Shown here: piece after piece, positions 34,722 to 43,287 of the stretch | How the letters are laid out: each line of letters opens with the position of its first letter | Position numbering within the stretch: the first letter of the stretch is position 1 | Source: CAVUWL01 sp963700105 | GTDB taxonomy: Bacteria; Actinomycetota; Thermoleophilia; Solirubrobacterales; 70-9 | DNA: 64,000 bases | Direction: 5' to 3' | Assembly (NCBI GenBank): GCA_963700105.1 | Contig: CAVOWL010000001.1 | Location: 248,001-312,000, forward strand | Program-made: the position numbers and the translations under genes | The notes under the pieces: generated by a model | Seen by the model: only the letters and a program-made list of their open reading frames with translations | Told to the model about the DNA's origin: nothing | Databases searched by the model: none

Positions 34722-35735
34722 ATGTTGGCCTCGATACCTAGCCCGGCCTCAAGCGGATTTAGCGTCGGGCCCTTCGAGGTTCATGTTTATGGCTTGATGT
34801 ATGTGATCGCGCTTGGACTCGCCATCCTGATCACCATTCGTCGTTGGGAGGCAATCGGTGGCTCAAAGGACGTGGTCTATGACGTCGCCCTGTGGGGCTT
34901 TCCGGCTGGACTGATCGGCGGGCGGTTGTACTTTGATCTGACCAGCTCAAACCTTGTTCCCCCGCACTGGTGGGGGCCATTCGCAGTCTGGGACGGAGGC
35001 ATGGGAATCTGGGGAGGGATCGCGCTGGGCGCAGCGGTTGGTATCTGGCGTCTGCGCCGAGCCGGCGTCGCCCCCGGTCCTTTCATGGACGCCGTGGCCC
35101 CGGCGCTCCTGGTCGGTCAGGCCGTGGGAAGAATTGGCAACTACTTCAATCAAGAGCTTTTCGGGGGGCCGAGCAGCCTGCCCTGGGCGCTTCAGATTTC
35201 CGCTGTTCACCGCCCGCCGGGATATGAGCATTTCGCGACCTTTCAGCCCACCTTCCTATATGAGCTGATCTGGGACCTGGGGCTTGCCACTGCGCTGGTT
35301 TGGCTCGGTCGCCATCGCCAGATCAAATCGCCCGGGCTCTTCGCTCTCTACGTCAGCGGTTACTCGGCATTTCGAATCTTTGAGGAGACGCTGCGTATAG
35401 ATCCGGCGCACTACATCTTCGGATTTCGGCTGAATTTCTACGTCGCCTGCTTGCTAACGGTCGCAGGCGCCGTCTGGTTCATCCGGATCCAGCGGGGAGC
35501 AGGGACCAAATGTAAACCCAGAGGTGCCCGGGGACCGACTCTTCTGGCAATTGGCTGGGCGGCGGCCGCGCTCTTCGGCTGTGGGCAGGGATCGCCGTCC
35601 CCACAGGGCACCGCCATGACCGCAATAGCCGCGGCCCATAGCCGAGATATCGGAAAGAACCGAAGTGATGCCGCCGAGCGCCCTCTGAGCCGCCAGGGAA
35701 CTGCTTCTTCGGCGGGTCCGCCTTGGTCCAAATAA
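34722..35735 (+). CDS. lgt: Prolipoprotein diacylglyceryl transferase with extended tail
   Basis: A 337-aa Lgt, which attaches diacylglycerol to the lipobox cysteine of prolipoproteins. Core features are the N-terminal FEVHVYGLMYVIALGLAI, DGGMGIWGG, the Lgt signature GRIGNYFNQELFG and R-x-x-E near the last helix (FRIFEETLR). After the normal end (~residue 268) comes an extra ~70-residue tail with a hydrophobic stretch ending LFGCGQGS, which resembles a lipoprotein signal peptide. A 14-bp perfect inverted repeat spans the stop codon. Confidence 0.93.
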   Translation: MLASIPSPASSGFSVGPFEVHVYGLMYVIALGLAILITIRRWEAIGGSKDVVYDVALWGFPAGLIGGRLYFDLTSSNLVPPHWWGPFAVWDGGMGIWGGIALGAAVGIWRLRRAGVAPGPFMDAVAPALLVGQAVGRIGNYFNQELFGGPSSLPWALQISAVHRPPGYEHFATFQPTFLYELIWDLGLATALVWLGRHRQIKSPGLFALYVSGYSAFRIFEETLRIDPAHYIFGFRLNFYVACLLTVAGAVWFIRIQRGAGTKCKPRGARGPTLLAIGWAAAALFGCGQGSPSPQGTAMTAIAAAHSRDIGKNRSDAAERPLSRQGTASSAGPPWSK

Positions 35736-35748
35736 CCAAGGCGGACCC
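35714..35748 (+). terminator. 14-bp perfect hairpin over the lgt stop codon
   Basis: Arms GGGTCCGCCTTGGT (35714-35727) and its exact complement (35735-35748) with a 7-base loop. No T-tract follows, so this may be a terminator of the GC-hairpin type or an mRNA 3'-end stabiliser. Confidence 0.5.
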
Positions 35749-35877
35749 CGAGGCAGCTCCCCGCCCATGGCAACCCTCAGAGGACCGGATCTCGTCAAGC
35801 GAGCCGAGACGCGGGGCACGGAGATGCCAAATGATGGGTTCGCACAAGAAATGACTAGAGTGCGGATCGAACAAATC

Positions 35878-36348
35878 ATGATCTCCCCAGCTGACAGCTC
35901 AGTGGTCCTAATCGCATACGACGGCTCAGACTTTGCTAAGGCGGCGATTGAGGATGTGGCTCGCCAGCTCGCCCCGGGACGCAAGGTGCTCGTGCTGACA
36001 GTGAGAGAGCCTCTGGAATCGATTCCTTTCCTAGGCGTTGGAGGCGCCGCACTTGACCAGAGCACCGTCGACGCGATCCTCTCCGAGACAGAAAGCGGTG
36101 CAGAGAAGGTAGCCGAGGAGGGTGCGGGTTTGGCCCGCGAAGCTGGCCTGGAAGCAGAACCACTGGTCGAGATCGGGAATCCAGTATGGCGATGCATCGC
36201 AGAGGTGGCCGAGAAAAAGGATGCGGGGCTCATTGCGATCGGCTCACACGGGAGATCAGGCCTCGGCTACGTGCTGTTGGGAAGCGTCGCAACTGCAGTG
36301 GCGCTACACAGCAAGCGTTCGGTGATGATCGTCCACAAAAAGGGCTGA
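35878..36348 (+). CDS. Universal stress protein (UspA family)
   Basis: A 156-aa Usp domain. The N-terminal strand and DGS motif (VVLIAYDGSDFAKAA) and the ATP-binding GxxGxxG-type loop IGSHGRSGLGYVLLGSVATAV near the C-terminus are present, so it likely binds ATP. ATG at 35878 fits the family start, though the frame is open to an ATG at 35767 (193 aa). Its stop overlaps the next gene in a TGATG junction. Confidence 0.88.
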   Translation: MISPADSSVVLIAYDGSDFAKAAIEDVARQLAPGRKVLVLTVREPLESIPFLGVGGAALDQSTVDAILSETESGAEKVAEEGAGLAREAGLEAEPLVEIGNPVWRCIAEVAEKKDAGLIAIGSHGRSGLGYVLLGSVATAVALHSKRSVMIVHKKG

Positions 36349-36740
36349 TGATGGACACCTCTTACCTGCACACCTGCTATCGAATAGGCGACATTGACCG
36401 CTCGGTTGACTTTTACAAAAAGTTGGGATTCGAAGAGGTCGGCCGCATGCCGATTGGCGAGGAGGCAATCAACATATTCCTAGGCGTGCCCGGCGAGGAC
36501 CCACGCCTGGAGCTGACCTATAACCATGGAGTGGACTCCTATGATTTGGGAACCGGCTACAACCACATTGCAATTGGGGTCGGTGATCTCGAGGCCACCC
36601 TGGAGCGGCTCGCCGCCGATGGTATCGAGCCCGAGAAGCCTCCGTATCGTCCTGGCGGGCGAACGGAGGGGTCGCGGATCTGCTTTGTTCGTGACCCAGA
36701 CGGCTATCGCTGTGAGTTGGTCGAGATGCATCCTCGTTAA
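36348..36740 (+). CDS. gloA: Lactoylglutathione lyase / glyoxalase I family
   Basis: A 130-aa VOC-fold enzyme. The four metal ligands of glyoxalase I are visible: His in SYLHTCYRIGD, Glu in RLELTYNHG, His in GYNHIAIGV, Glu in CELVEM; the GTGYNH segment is typical. The classical reaction isomerises the methylglyoxal-thiol adduct; actinobacteria generally lack glutathione, so another thiol may be used. Overlaps the Usp gene by 1 base, suggesting a stress-linked pair. Confidence 0.88.
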   Translation: MMDTSYLHTCYRIGDIDRSVDFYKKLGFEEVGRMPIGEEAINIFLGVPGEDPRLELTYNHGVDSYDLGTGYNHIAIGVGDLEATLERLAADGIEPEKPPYRPGGRTEGSRICFVRDPDGYRCELVEMHPR

Positions 36741-37092
36741 GAAGGTGTTTAATCGGCGAGCGCCAAACAGAAATCGTCGAGACGTGTCACTTCCTCATTG
36801 ACCGAAGTTGTGATGGAGAAAGGGTTCGCGTTCATTAGCCCGATCGTCGGCATCGGCATCGATCTGAACTCAACCCCCAACTCAGATCCAAGTTGGATGG
36901 CCCCGGCAACCTATAATCGGCTGATTCGAGACAATGCCCAAGTCTTCTTCCCAAGTTAGTGATCCCCTAGTAGATCGCACTGGTGCAGCACCCACCTGAT
37001 CATCGCAAAGGCCGCGCAGCCAGGGAGTCAGAAACCCCGACACTGAAGTGATTCCTCAACTGGCAAGGCAATCACAATCTGAGGAGGATGTA
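36741..37092. other. Intergenic stretch with short open frame
   Basis: No supported gene. A plus-strand frame is open from after a TAA at 36751 to a TAG at 36957; with ATG at 36813 it would encode 48 aa ending in DPSWMAPATYNRLIRDN. It reads like protein but lacks a ribosome binding site and may be a gene remnant. Confidence 0.4.
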
Positions 37093-37479
37093 ATGCTCGA
37101 TATTCCCGGCTACGTAGCAAAAGCGCTTCCGGAGCTCGACGCTTCAGGACAGCTACGCGTTCGCGACCTCTTCGAACAGGGGGGGAATCTGACCTTCGCC
37201 GAACTCAGCGTGACGATGCGTGATTGGTCAGGTATTAATGCCAACGTCACTGAGATCACAAGCGATGGAGAAGCCAAAACGGCCAATGGCTCGTTGGAGT
37301 TCGACGCGGCCGACTACGCTGCCGGCGACCCGTTTGGCCTCTCCTGCGGCGACGTTCTAGAGAATGGCTGGGCCAAGAAGATCGAAAGCAGCGATCTAAT
37401 CCGCAGAGCCGAGGACGGATCGATCACCTGGGTGAGCGACGCTGGTATGAGCGTCCTAGATGTGCGGCTCAACCGGTGA
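37093..37479 (+). CDS. Hypothetical protein, 128 aa
   Basis: A small acidic, cytoplasmic protein (no signal peptide or helix in the membrane) of unknown family. Begins MLDIPGYVAKALPELDASGQ and has a beta-rich middle (GINANVTEITSDGEAKTANG). ATG at 37093 is supported by GAGGAGG 5 bases upstream. It stands alone with long gaps on both sides. Confidence 0.7.
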   Translation: MLDIPGYVAKALPELDASGQLRVRDLFEQGGNLTFAELSVTMRDWSGINANVTEITSDGEAKTANGSLEFDAADYAAGDPFGLSCGDVLENGWAKKIESSDLIRRAEDGSITWVSDAGMSVLDVRLNR

Positions 37480-38177
37480 GACTGGCAGCGAGTTACTTGA
37501 ACAAACGCGGGACCTTGACCAGCGCCGTCGCTTGCTCGACCCACTATTTCCCATCATTCCCCGCCGTCAGAGCTTGACCTCTCGCTGCCCTCAACGGGAA
37601 CGCCGGATCATCCTGGGTTTTGGTTGTTAAATCGATTGAGCGATTTAAACATTTCCCAGATGTGAGGCCAAGGGCAGTCCTGATTCAAGAGAGGACCGAC
37701 CGTAACCTCATTTGATCCGAGTTGCGCGGTGGCGATGCAGATGGAAGGGCCAGCCCCGTCGATGCTCTTGCTCCGCAATAGGGGCGGAAACCAGCGGCTT
37801 ATCGCTGATCGTCTAGTAAAACTGGGCCATTCTCCGACTGGGGGCGAGCGGCGCCTAGTCGCGCCACCCCCGTGCACAGGCGCATGGCACCGGTACCGAT
37901 CGCACGAGGCGCATGGCCGACCCTCTACCCAGGACGGAACAGCGACAATCCGCCACATCCGCCTAGGGTGATTCTCCCGACATCGTTGACAAGCTCTGTG
38001 CGAGGCGCCATCGGGGCCAAGCGCCAACTCGCGTCCGCTTGACTACCAAGCAAGGCGGGAAGAAAATGGATTAGCAAATTCCCGTAGTGAACCTCGGGCA
38101 TCGATGCCCCGCCATACGAGGCCCTCAGTTCGATCCTCCCGCTCACCCCGGAACGTGGGTTCGGTGGTCAGCGCTCC
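37480..38177. other. Gene-poor region with one palindrome
   Basis: About 700 bases without a convincing gene. It holds a perfect inverted repeat TTAAATCG-N6-CGATTTAA at 37627-37648. A 139-codon minus-strand frame (37608-38027) has poor composition and is not called. Confidence 0.5.
37627..37648. repeat. Perfect 8-bp inverted repeat
   Basis: TTAAATCG and CGATTTAA separated by six bases. An AT-rich palindrome in GC-rich DNA; it could be an operator or a small stem-loop. No adjacent gene start explains it. Confidence 0.5.
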
Positions 38178-38462
38178 CTATACCGAGGGCTGCGGCCACG
38201 GAATTTCATCGGCAGCCTCATCGTCATTGGGCTCGGGCCATTCCCGAATCTCCCTGAGCTCAATCGCCGCCTCCTCTTCGGTGCGAAAAGGAGGATTGCT
38301 ATTTATCGCAGTCTTATCAGCGGGGACGATGGCGAAGCCCTCAACCGGATCCTCACTCAAGACGCCGGTTTCTTCGCCCCAATCTACTTCCGCCGCCGGC
38401 ACAACCTCTCCTTCATGCTGCAAAATCCGAACTTGGGCTGCGTCATACACGTACCGTGGCAT
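38178..38462 (-). CDS. Hypothetical acidic protein, 94 aa
   Basis: A highly acidic small protein (MPRYVYDAAQVRILQ... ending EIPWPQPSV), no signal or membrane segment, family unknown. The ATG at 38462 is preceded by GGGAGGAGG with a 5-base spacer, which supports expression. Isolated. Confidence 0.7.
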   Translation of the reverse strand: MPRYVYDAAQVRILQHEGEVVPAAEVDWGEETGVLSEDPVEGFAIVPADKTAINSNPPFRTEEEAAIELREIREWPEPNDDEAADEIPWPQPSV

Positions 38463-38621
38463 CGTGACCTCCTCCCGGTCTGGGTCAGGTGTTTGGAAGT
38501 CTAGAGACTCACCGTGGTGGGCCGAACCGCTCGCCGTGGCAGATTTTCGCTGGGGTCTGGCCTGTCCATACGACGGCTTTTGCGCCGCCTCGCGGAAGGC
38601 GCAGAAGCAAATCCAAGCGGA

Positions 38622-39437
38622 TCAGGCTTGCGGCCCCTCGCCTCCCGCATATCGCAAAGAGCCAGGGGTGGTCAGCAGTTGACCGGTCTCCAGCAGCGTC
38701 TTTAGGCCAGAGAGGATCATTGGCCAACCGCCGTATAGCTCTGAATTGGCGTCATCACGGAGTCGGTCATGGGTAACCGCTAGCCGGCATGAATCTCCCA
38801 CGGGTTCGATCTCCCAGGTCACTCGTGACGGTCCCTCCTCCCTGACATCCTCACTCCAAAGCGCAGAGAAGCTCTGCACGAGGCGGTGTGGCGGATCGAC
38901 CTCCAGGTTCTCCCCTTCGGCAATGTCGATGACCCCCGGAACCACGGACTTGTATTTGGAGCCCTTCGTCCACTCAGAGCTCGTACCGACCCCGAAGCTG
39001 TATTTCCGCCTCATCTCTTCATTGGTAATGGCTTCCCAGAGTCGCTCTGGCGTAGTCTTAATGTAGATCTCAAATACCGTCATCACCCCGCGCCCGTCTA
39101 CTACCGTGTATGGCTGTTGGCTGTCCATCGTCTCCTCCTCGAGCAGTTCTTTTAGGCCACTGAGCGTCGCCGCCCACGGCTCCGCGTACTTGCTCACCCA
39201 GCGCTCATAGATGAGCCGGATCGGAACGGAGTTGAGAAAATGAAGTTTCTCTCGACCCTGGCGCCTCGTGCTCACCAGGCCCGCTCCTTCCAGGACCTTC
39301 AGGTGCTTCATTACTCCGAAGCGCGTCATCGGCAGTTGCCGCTCCAGTGCGCTCAAAGTCTGCCCGTCCCGATCGAAGAGCCGATCGAGCAAACTTCGAC
39401 GGGTCGGATCAGCGAGGGCCTTGAATACGGTGTCCAC
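38622..39437 (-). CDS. ArsR-family regulator fused to SRPBCC (AHSA1) domain
   Basis: A 271-aa fusion. Residues ~1-100 are an ArsR-type winged helix (FKALADPTRRSLLDRLF; MTRFGVMKHLKVLEGAGLV; no metal-binding CxC). Residues ~115-260 form an AHSA1/Bet v1-like START-fold domain (VFEIYIKTTPERLWEAITN). Often these are two adjacent genes; here they are one polypeptide. GTG at 39437 lies 7 bases after a -10 element, so the mRNA is probably leaderless. A palindrome within the promoter suggests autoregulation. The SRPBCC domain may sense a hydrophobic ligand. Confidence 0.9.
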   Translation of the reverse strand: MDTVFKALADPTRRSLLDRLFDRDGQTLSALERQLPMTRFGVMKHLKVLEGAGLVSTRRQGREKLHFLNSVPIRLIYERWVSKYAEPWAATLSGLKELLEEETMDSQQPYTVVDGRGVMTVFEIYIKTTPERLWEAITNEEMRRKYSFGVGTSSEWTKGSKYKSVVPGVIDIAEGENLEVDPPHRLVQSFSALWSEDVREEGPSRVTWEIEPVGDSCRLAVTHDRLRDDANSELYGGWPMILSGLKTLLETGQLLTTPGSLRYAGGEGPQA

Positions 39438-39444
39438 CTTTTCA

Positions 39445-39474
39445 AGGATAGGTGACTATTTAGTCACTTGTCAA
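39445..39474 (-). promoter_or_regulatory. Leaderless promoter with palindromic operator
   Basis: On the minus strand: -35 TTGACA (39469-39474), 18-base spacer, -10 TATCCT (39445-39450). The spacer holds the palindrome GTGACTAAATAGTCAC (39452-39467), two exact 7-base half-sites. A repressor bound there would block RNA polymerase; the ArsR protein encoded just downstream is the obvious candidate. Confidence 0.75.
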
Positions 39475-39711
39475 GGAATACACCGCGTCGATCAACTATC
39501 GACGCCAGTGGAAGCGAAGCGACGGCAGGCAGTGCCGAGGTCGGGCTCCGTAGCAACACGGGCGGTTGTTCTCGGATCAGCCACGCTTGCTTGCCGCAGA
39601 AGCAGCCACCTGGACCGGCGCCACAATCCGATTCTCCTTGCCATCGCCTGAGCAGCCATCGGATCGCCAACCCTTGGGCCTCTGGCTGCGCGCCGGCCCA
39701 AGCCAGGGGAG

Positions 39712-40062
39712 TCAAGATGGCGGCTGGTGTAAGCCGAAGCAGGAACCCTGGTTGTCCTCGCAAAACGCAAACGTTCCGGAGGCCCCCGGTCCCGAATGCT
39801 CATTGAAAACTGCCCGACCGCCAAGTGCCCGCACTCGCTCCGCAGCCACCTGAATGTCTTCGACCTTAAAGAAGAGAAAGGGCCCGGCGCCCTGCTCACC
39901 GCCATGCAAACCCCCGGCAGCGTTGCCGGTCTGGATCAGAAATCCACCGGCCTCCCCCGAGGGGCCCGCCTTCATCTCCCAGCCAAATAGCTGCCCGTAG
40001 AAATCTCGGGCCATCGCCGGGTCGTTCACCCCCAGCTCAAAAAATGAAACCTCGCCGGTCAT
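39712..40062 (-). CDS. VOC (glyoxalase/bleomycin-resistance) family protein
   Basis: A 116-aa single VOC domain: GEVSFFELGVNDPAMARDFY, GWEMKAGP, GPFLFFKVEDIQVAAERVRA, DNQGSCFGLHQ. The pattern matches small actinobacterial VOC proteins of unknown substrate rather than glyoxalase I. ATG at 40062 has GGGAGG about 6 bases upstream. It is about 270 bases from the ArsR-SRPBCC gene, same direction. Confidence 0.85.
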   Translation of the reverse strand: MTGEVSFFELGVNDPAMARDFYGQLFGWEMKAGPSGEAGGFLIQTGNAAGGLHGGEQGAGPFLFFKVEDIQVAAERVRALGGRAVFNEHSGPGASGTFAFCEDNQGSCFGLHQPPS

Positions 40063-40295
40063 CCGTGCCTCCCTGCTCGTAGTCTGCGATTTCGCCCATA
40101 TTCTCAAGCAAAGTCCCCATTCGGTCCCCCAATGGGACGCCATTGCCGTGCACCCTGGAGGTGATGCATCGATTGAAACCGGATCGGGGGTGTAGCCGTC
40201 GGGTGCAGGTCTCCAATGAGCCAGGGAATCCGCTAAGAGGAGCTCACACCGACCGAGCACCGTGCGGGTGGACCAGGCCCCCCGATAGGGCACGC

Positions 40296-40323
40296 TTGAA
40301 ATCCAGCGGCAAGGCGCTATTCT
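40296..40323 (+). promoter_or_regulatory. Candidate promoter of lon
   Basis: TTGAAA (40296-40301) and TATTCT (40318-40323) with a 16-base spacer, 34 bases before the lon ATG. No clear HspR-type inverted repeat was found around it. Confidence 0.45.
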
Positions 40324-40357
40324 TGGCGAAGACTAACTACAGAAATTGGACTTCCTA

Positions 40358-42658
40358 ATGGCATATTTGCTCATTCCCCTTGATGATGGAATCGTCTTTC
40401 CGACGGTCACCGCCACCTTGTCGATTGAGGTTGGGGAGGAGGATCGCGTCTTCCTGCTACCTCGCCGCGAGGGTGAGTTCGGTCGGGTCGGCGTCGTGGC
40501 CGAAGTGCTCGAGCGCGGCCGCTCGCCCCGCGGAACCCCGGTGGCAACTGTTCTCGGCTTGCACCGAGGCCTTGCTGGTGTCGCCCACCCCAGCGAGGGT
40601 GGCGACGGGGATTCGCTGCGAATCGATGTCCAGGAGATCCACGATGGTCACCCCGATGACGAGCTAACCCAGGAGTCTGTTCGTGAGTACCGGGCCATCG
40701 TCGAGGAGATCCTTGAGCTGCGAGGCGACGATGGTCGCATCTCCGCATTCCTCCGCTCGATCCAAGAGCCAGGGGCGCTTGCCGATACAGCTGGCCTCAG
40801 CCCGGAATTCTCGGCCGAGCAAAAGCTGCGATTGCTGGACTGCCTCGACGTCTCGGCTCGCCTCCGTATCGCGGTGGAGCTGCAAAGTGAGCGCCTCGCG
40901 GAGCTACAGGTGCGCAGCCGCATCCGAGACGACGTCGAGTCCGGCGCCCAAAAGCAGCAACGCGACTACTTCTTGCGCAAACAGATGGAGTCGATACGCA
41001 AAGAGTTGGGCGAGGATGAGACTAGCCTGATCGAGGAATACGAGCGCAAGATTACCGAGGCGGAGATGCCTGTCGAGGTGGCCGAGCAGGCCGATCGCGA
41101 GCTGCGGCGGCTCGAGCGCCAGGGCGAGCAGTCGCCGGAGTCCTCAATGATCCGCAGCTACCTCGACTGGCTGATCGCGGTTCCCTGGTCGAAGCGATCG
41201 ACGGAGCGGCTCGACCCCGCACATACTCGCGAAGTCCTCGACGCCGATCACGCCGGTCTCGGGGATGTCAAGCGACGGATCACTGAGTTCATCGCGGTCC
41301 GAAAGCTGCGAGAGGAACGAGGAATCGATGAGGACACCCGCGCAAACGGGGCAATCCTCACCTTGGTTGGACCGCCAGGAACCGGAAAGACCTCGATTGG
41401 CGAGTCGATAGCCCGCGCCTTGGGACGCGAGTTCGTCCGCATTTCGCTCGGCGGGCTGCATGATGAGGCCGAGATCCGTGGCCACCGGCGCACCTACATC
41501 GGCGCCCTGCCGGGGCGAATCGTCCGCGCTCTGCGCGACGCCGGGACGATGAATCCCGTGATCCTTCTCGACGAGGTCGACAAGGTGGGCGCTGACTGGC
41601 GAGGCGATCCCTCAGCTGCGCTTTTAGAGGTTCTCGACCCTGCCCAAAATCACTCTTTCCGAGATCACTACCTCGATGTCGAGGTAGATCTCTCCGAGGT
41701 GGTCTTCCTAGCTACCGCGAACATCACCGACACGATCCCAGCGCCATTGCTTGATCGGATGGAGACGATCCCCTTCGATGGCTACACGACGATGGAGAAG
41801 CTCGCCATTTCGCGTGGGTACTTGCTGCCACGCCAACTGAAGCGCAACGGACTTGAGGCCGACGAGGTGGGTATCGCAGATGACGTCCTGCGCACCGTGA
41901 TCGCTGGATACACCCGCGAGGCTGGCGTACGCCAACTCGAGCGCGAGCTCGGAAAGCTTCTACGCGGAGCCGCAACACGGATTGCTGCCGGTGAGCCTGA
42001 GCGTCCAATCGTGATTGACTTGGACGCCGTGCGCGATGCCCTTGGCAGGCAGCGCTTCTTTCAAGACTCTGTTGAGAGGACCGCAATTCCCGGCGTATCA
42101 ACAGGCCTTGCAGTCACCGGCAGTGGTGGTGATGTGCTCTTCATCGAGGCGACGGCAATGGACGGTGATAAGGGGCTGGTGCTAACCGGTCAGCTCGGCG
42201 ACGTCATGAAGGAGTCTGCGCGGATCGCCCTTTCCTATGTTCGTTCCCACAATGAGTCGCTCGAGATCGACCCCGGCGACTTCCAGCGTGAGTTCCACAT
42301 GCACGTCCCCGCCGGGGCAATCCCCAAGGACGGGCCAAGCGCCGGAACCGCGATGACCACTGCATTAGTCTCACTTCTGTCGGGGAGACCGGTCAAGCAC
42401 ACGGTTGGAATGACCGGCGAGGTCACCCTACAGGGGAGGGTCTTGCCGATCGGAGGTCTGAAGCAGAAGGTGCTCGCCGCCCATGCCGCAGGACTAACCG
42501 AGGTGATCCTTCCCGAGCGCAACCGGGGCGATCTCGATGACGTGCCTGAGGAGGTTCGCGATCAGATGACCTTCCATCCGGTAATGAGCGTGGATGAGGT
42601 ACTGGAGCTGGCGCTCGAGCCCGCCGAGAAGGGTGCCGATGTCGCCCCGCTGTCGTAG
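40358..42658 (+). CDS. lon: ATP-dependent protease Lon
   Basis: A 766-aa Lon protease. It has an N-terminal substrate-binding domain, a coiled coil (SGAQKQQRDYFLRKQMESIR), an AAA+ module (Walker A VGPPGTGKTS, Walker B NPVILLDEVDKVG) and a C-terminal peptidase domain with the Ser-Lys dyad (S661 in KDGPSAGTA, K702 in IGGLKQK). It degrades misfolded and regulatory proteins. ATG at 40358 gives MAYLLIPLDDGIVFP, the expected start; no good ribosome binding site is visible. Confidence 0.96.
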   Translation: MAYLLIPLDDGIVFPTVTATLSIEVGEEDRVFLLPRREGEFGRVGVVAEVLERGRSPRGTPVATVLGLHRGLAGVAHPSEGGDGDSLRIDVQEIHDGHPDDELTQESVREYRAIVEEILELRGDDGRISAFLRSIQEPGALADTAGLSPEFSAEQKLRLLDCLDVSARLRIAVELQSERLAELQVRSRIRDDVESGAQKQQRDYFLRKQMESIRKELGEDETSLIEEYERKITEAEMPVEVAEQADRELRRLERQGEQSPESSMIRSYLDWLIAVPWSKRSTERLDPAHTREVLDADHAGLGDVKRRITEFIAVRKLREERGIDEDTRANGAILTLVGPPGTGKTSIGESIARALGREFVRISLGGLHDEAEIRGHRRTYIGALPGRIVRALRDAGTMNPVILLDEVDKVGADWRGDPSAALLEVLDPAQNHSFRDHYLDVEVDLSEVVFLATANITDTIPAPLLDRMETIPFDGYTTMEKLAISRGYLLPRQLKRNGLEADEVGIADDVLRTVIAGYTREAGVRQLERELGKLLRGAATRIAAGEPERPIVIDLDAVRDALGRQRFFQDSVERTAIPGVSTGLAVTGSGGDVLFIEATAMDGDKGLVLTGQLGDVMKESARIALSYVRSHNESLEIDPGDFQREFHMHVPAGAIPKDGPSAGTAMTTALVSLLSGRPVKHTVGMTGEVTLQGRVLPIGGLKQKVLAAHAAGLTEVILPERNRGDLDDVPEEVRDQMTFHPVMSVDEVLELALEPAEKGADVAPLS

Positions 42659-42974
42659 CTGTTCCCCCATACCCAAGGAGCTGCGGGTGGCGGCAGCCCT
42701 TCTAGAGCGCCGCTGGACGATGGCGACTATCTACGCCTGCTCCAATGGTGCCGCCCGCTTTAATGAGTTTCGCCAGTCGCTGCCAGGCGTCTCCCCCACT
42801 ACGCTCTCAGGCAGGCTCGAGCAACTCGAGGCCGCAGGGGTGATCGAACGCCGATTGGTCGGCGGCCGGCCACCCCATACGGAGTACTCGTTGACTTATC
42901 ATGGCCAGCGCTTGGCACAGGCCGTGGCCGGATTGCTCCAGGATCGAGACGAAACGGGGAAGAAACTTTTCTGA
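42639..42974 (+). CDS. HxlR-family transcriptional regulator
   Basis: A 111-aa winged-helix protein with the HxlR pattern: a Cys-containing N-terminus (CRSCSPIPKEL), LLERRWTMATIYACSNGAARFNEF, GVSPTTLSGRLEQLEAAGVI and a wing ending HTEYSLTYHGQ. HxlR proteins often sense aldehydes or oxidants through N-terminal cysteines. It starts inside the lon 3' end (20-base overlap), so it is likely coexpressed with lon. Confidence 0.88.
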   Translation: MSPRCRSCSPIPKELRVAAALLERRWTMATIYACSNGAARFNEFRQSLPGVSPTTLSGRLEQLEAAGVIERRLVGGRPPHTEYSLTYHGQRLAQAVAGLLQDRDETGKKLF

Positions 42975-43287
42975 CCGCGTCCAGGCAGGTTTTGGAGCCG
43001 GATTCGTCAAGGATCCAGCCGCCAAGAAGTGCACTTTGCGCTGGGGTGCGCTAGTGATCGGTGCCGACTTGTCATCGCCGCGAAATGCGCGCCTCAAGAT
43101 TTCTGCCCAGATGCCCGCTGATTGAGCCGTCCCAGCACCACCCGGGGGGCAACAATGCTGCCGAGGTCAGGCGGCAACGCTTAGAGAGCTCTGTTCCTGC
43201 AAAGATTCGCGGCGAGACAGTCGGTAATGCGCGAGCACCTGACTCAGTTGGTGCTCTGCGGTTCTAGGTCCGGATAGGGGGACGGTC
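42975..43287. other. Intergenic region before transketolase
   Basis: No gene supported. It contains the inverted repeat at 43233-43256 and a purine-rich AGGGGGA ribosome binding site before the GTG at 43288. Confidence 0.5.
43233..43256 (+). promoter_or_regulatory. Inverted repeat upstream of transketolase
   Basis: GAGCACC and GGTGCTC separated by 10 bases, centred about 43 bases before the transketolase start. It could be an operator or an mRNA leader hairpin. Confidence 0.4.

Noticed and set aside
37608..38027. 139-codon minus-strand frame in a gap
   Set aside because: No ribosome binding site, Arg/Cys/Trp-rich antisense-like composition, no domain.
40280..40320. HspR-type (HAIR) operator upstream of lon
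   Set aside because: CTTGAAA is present, but the matching ACTCAAG half at the right spacing is not.
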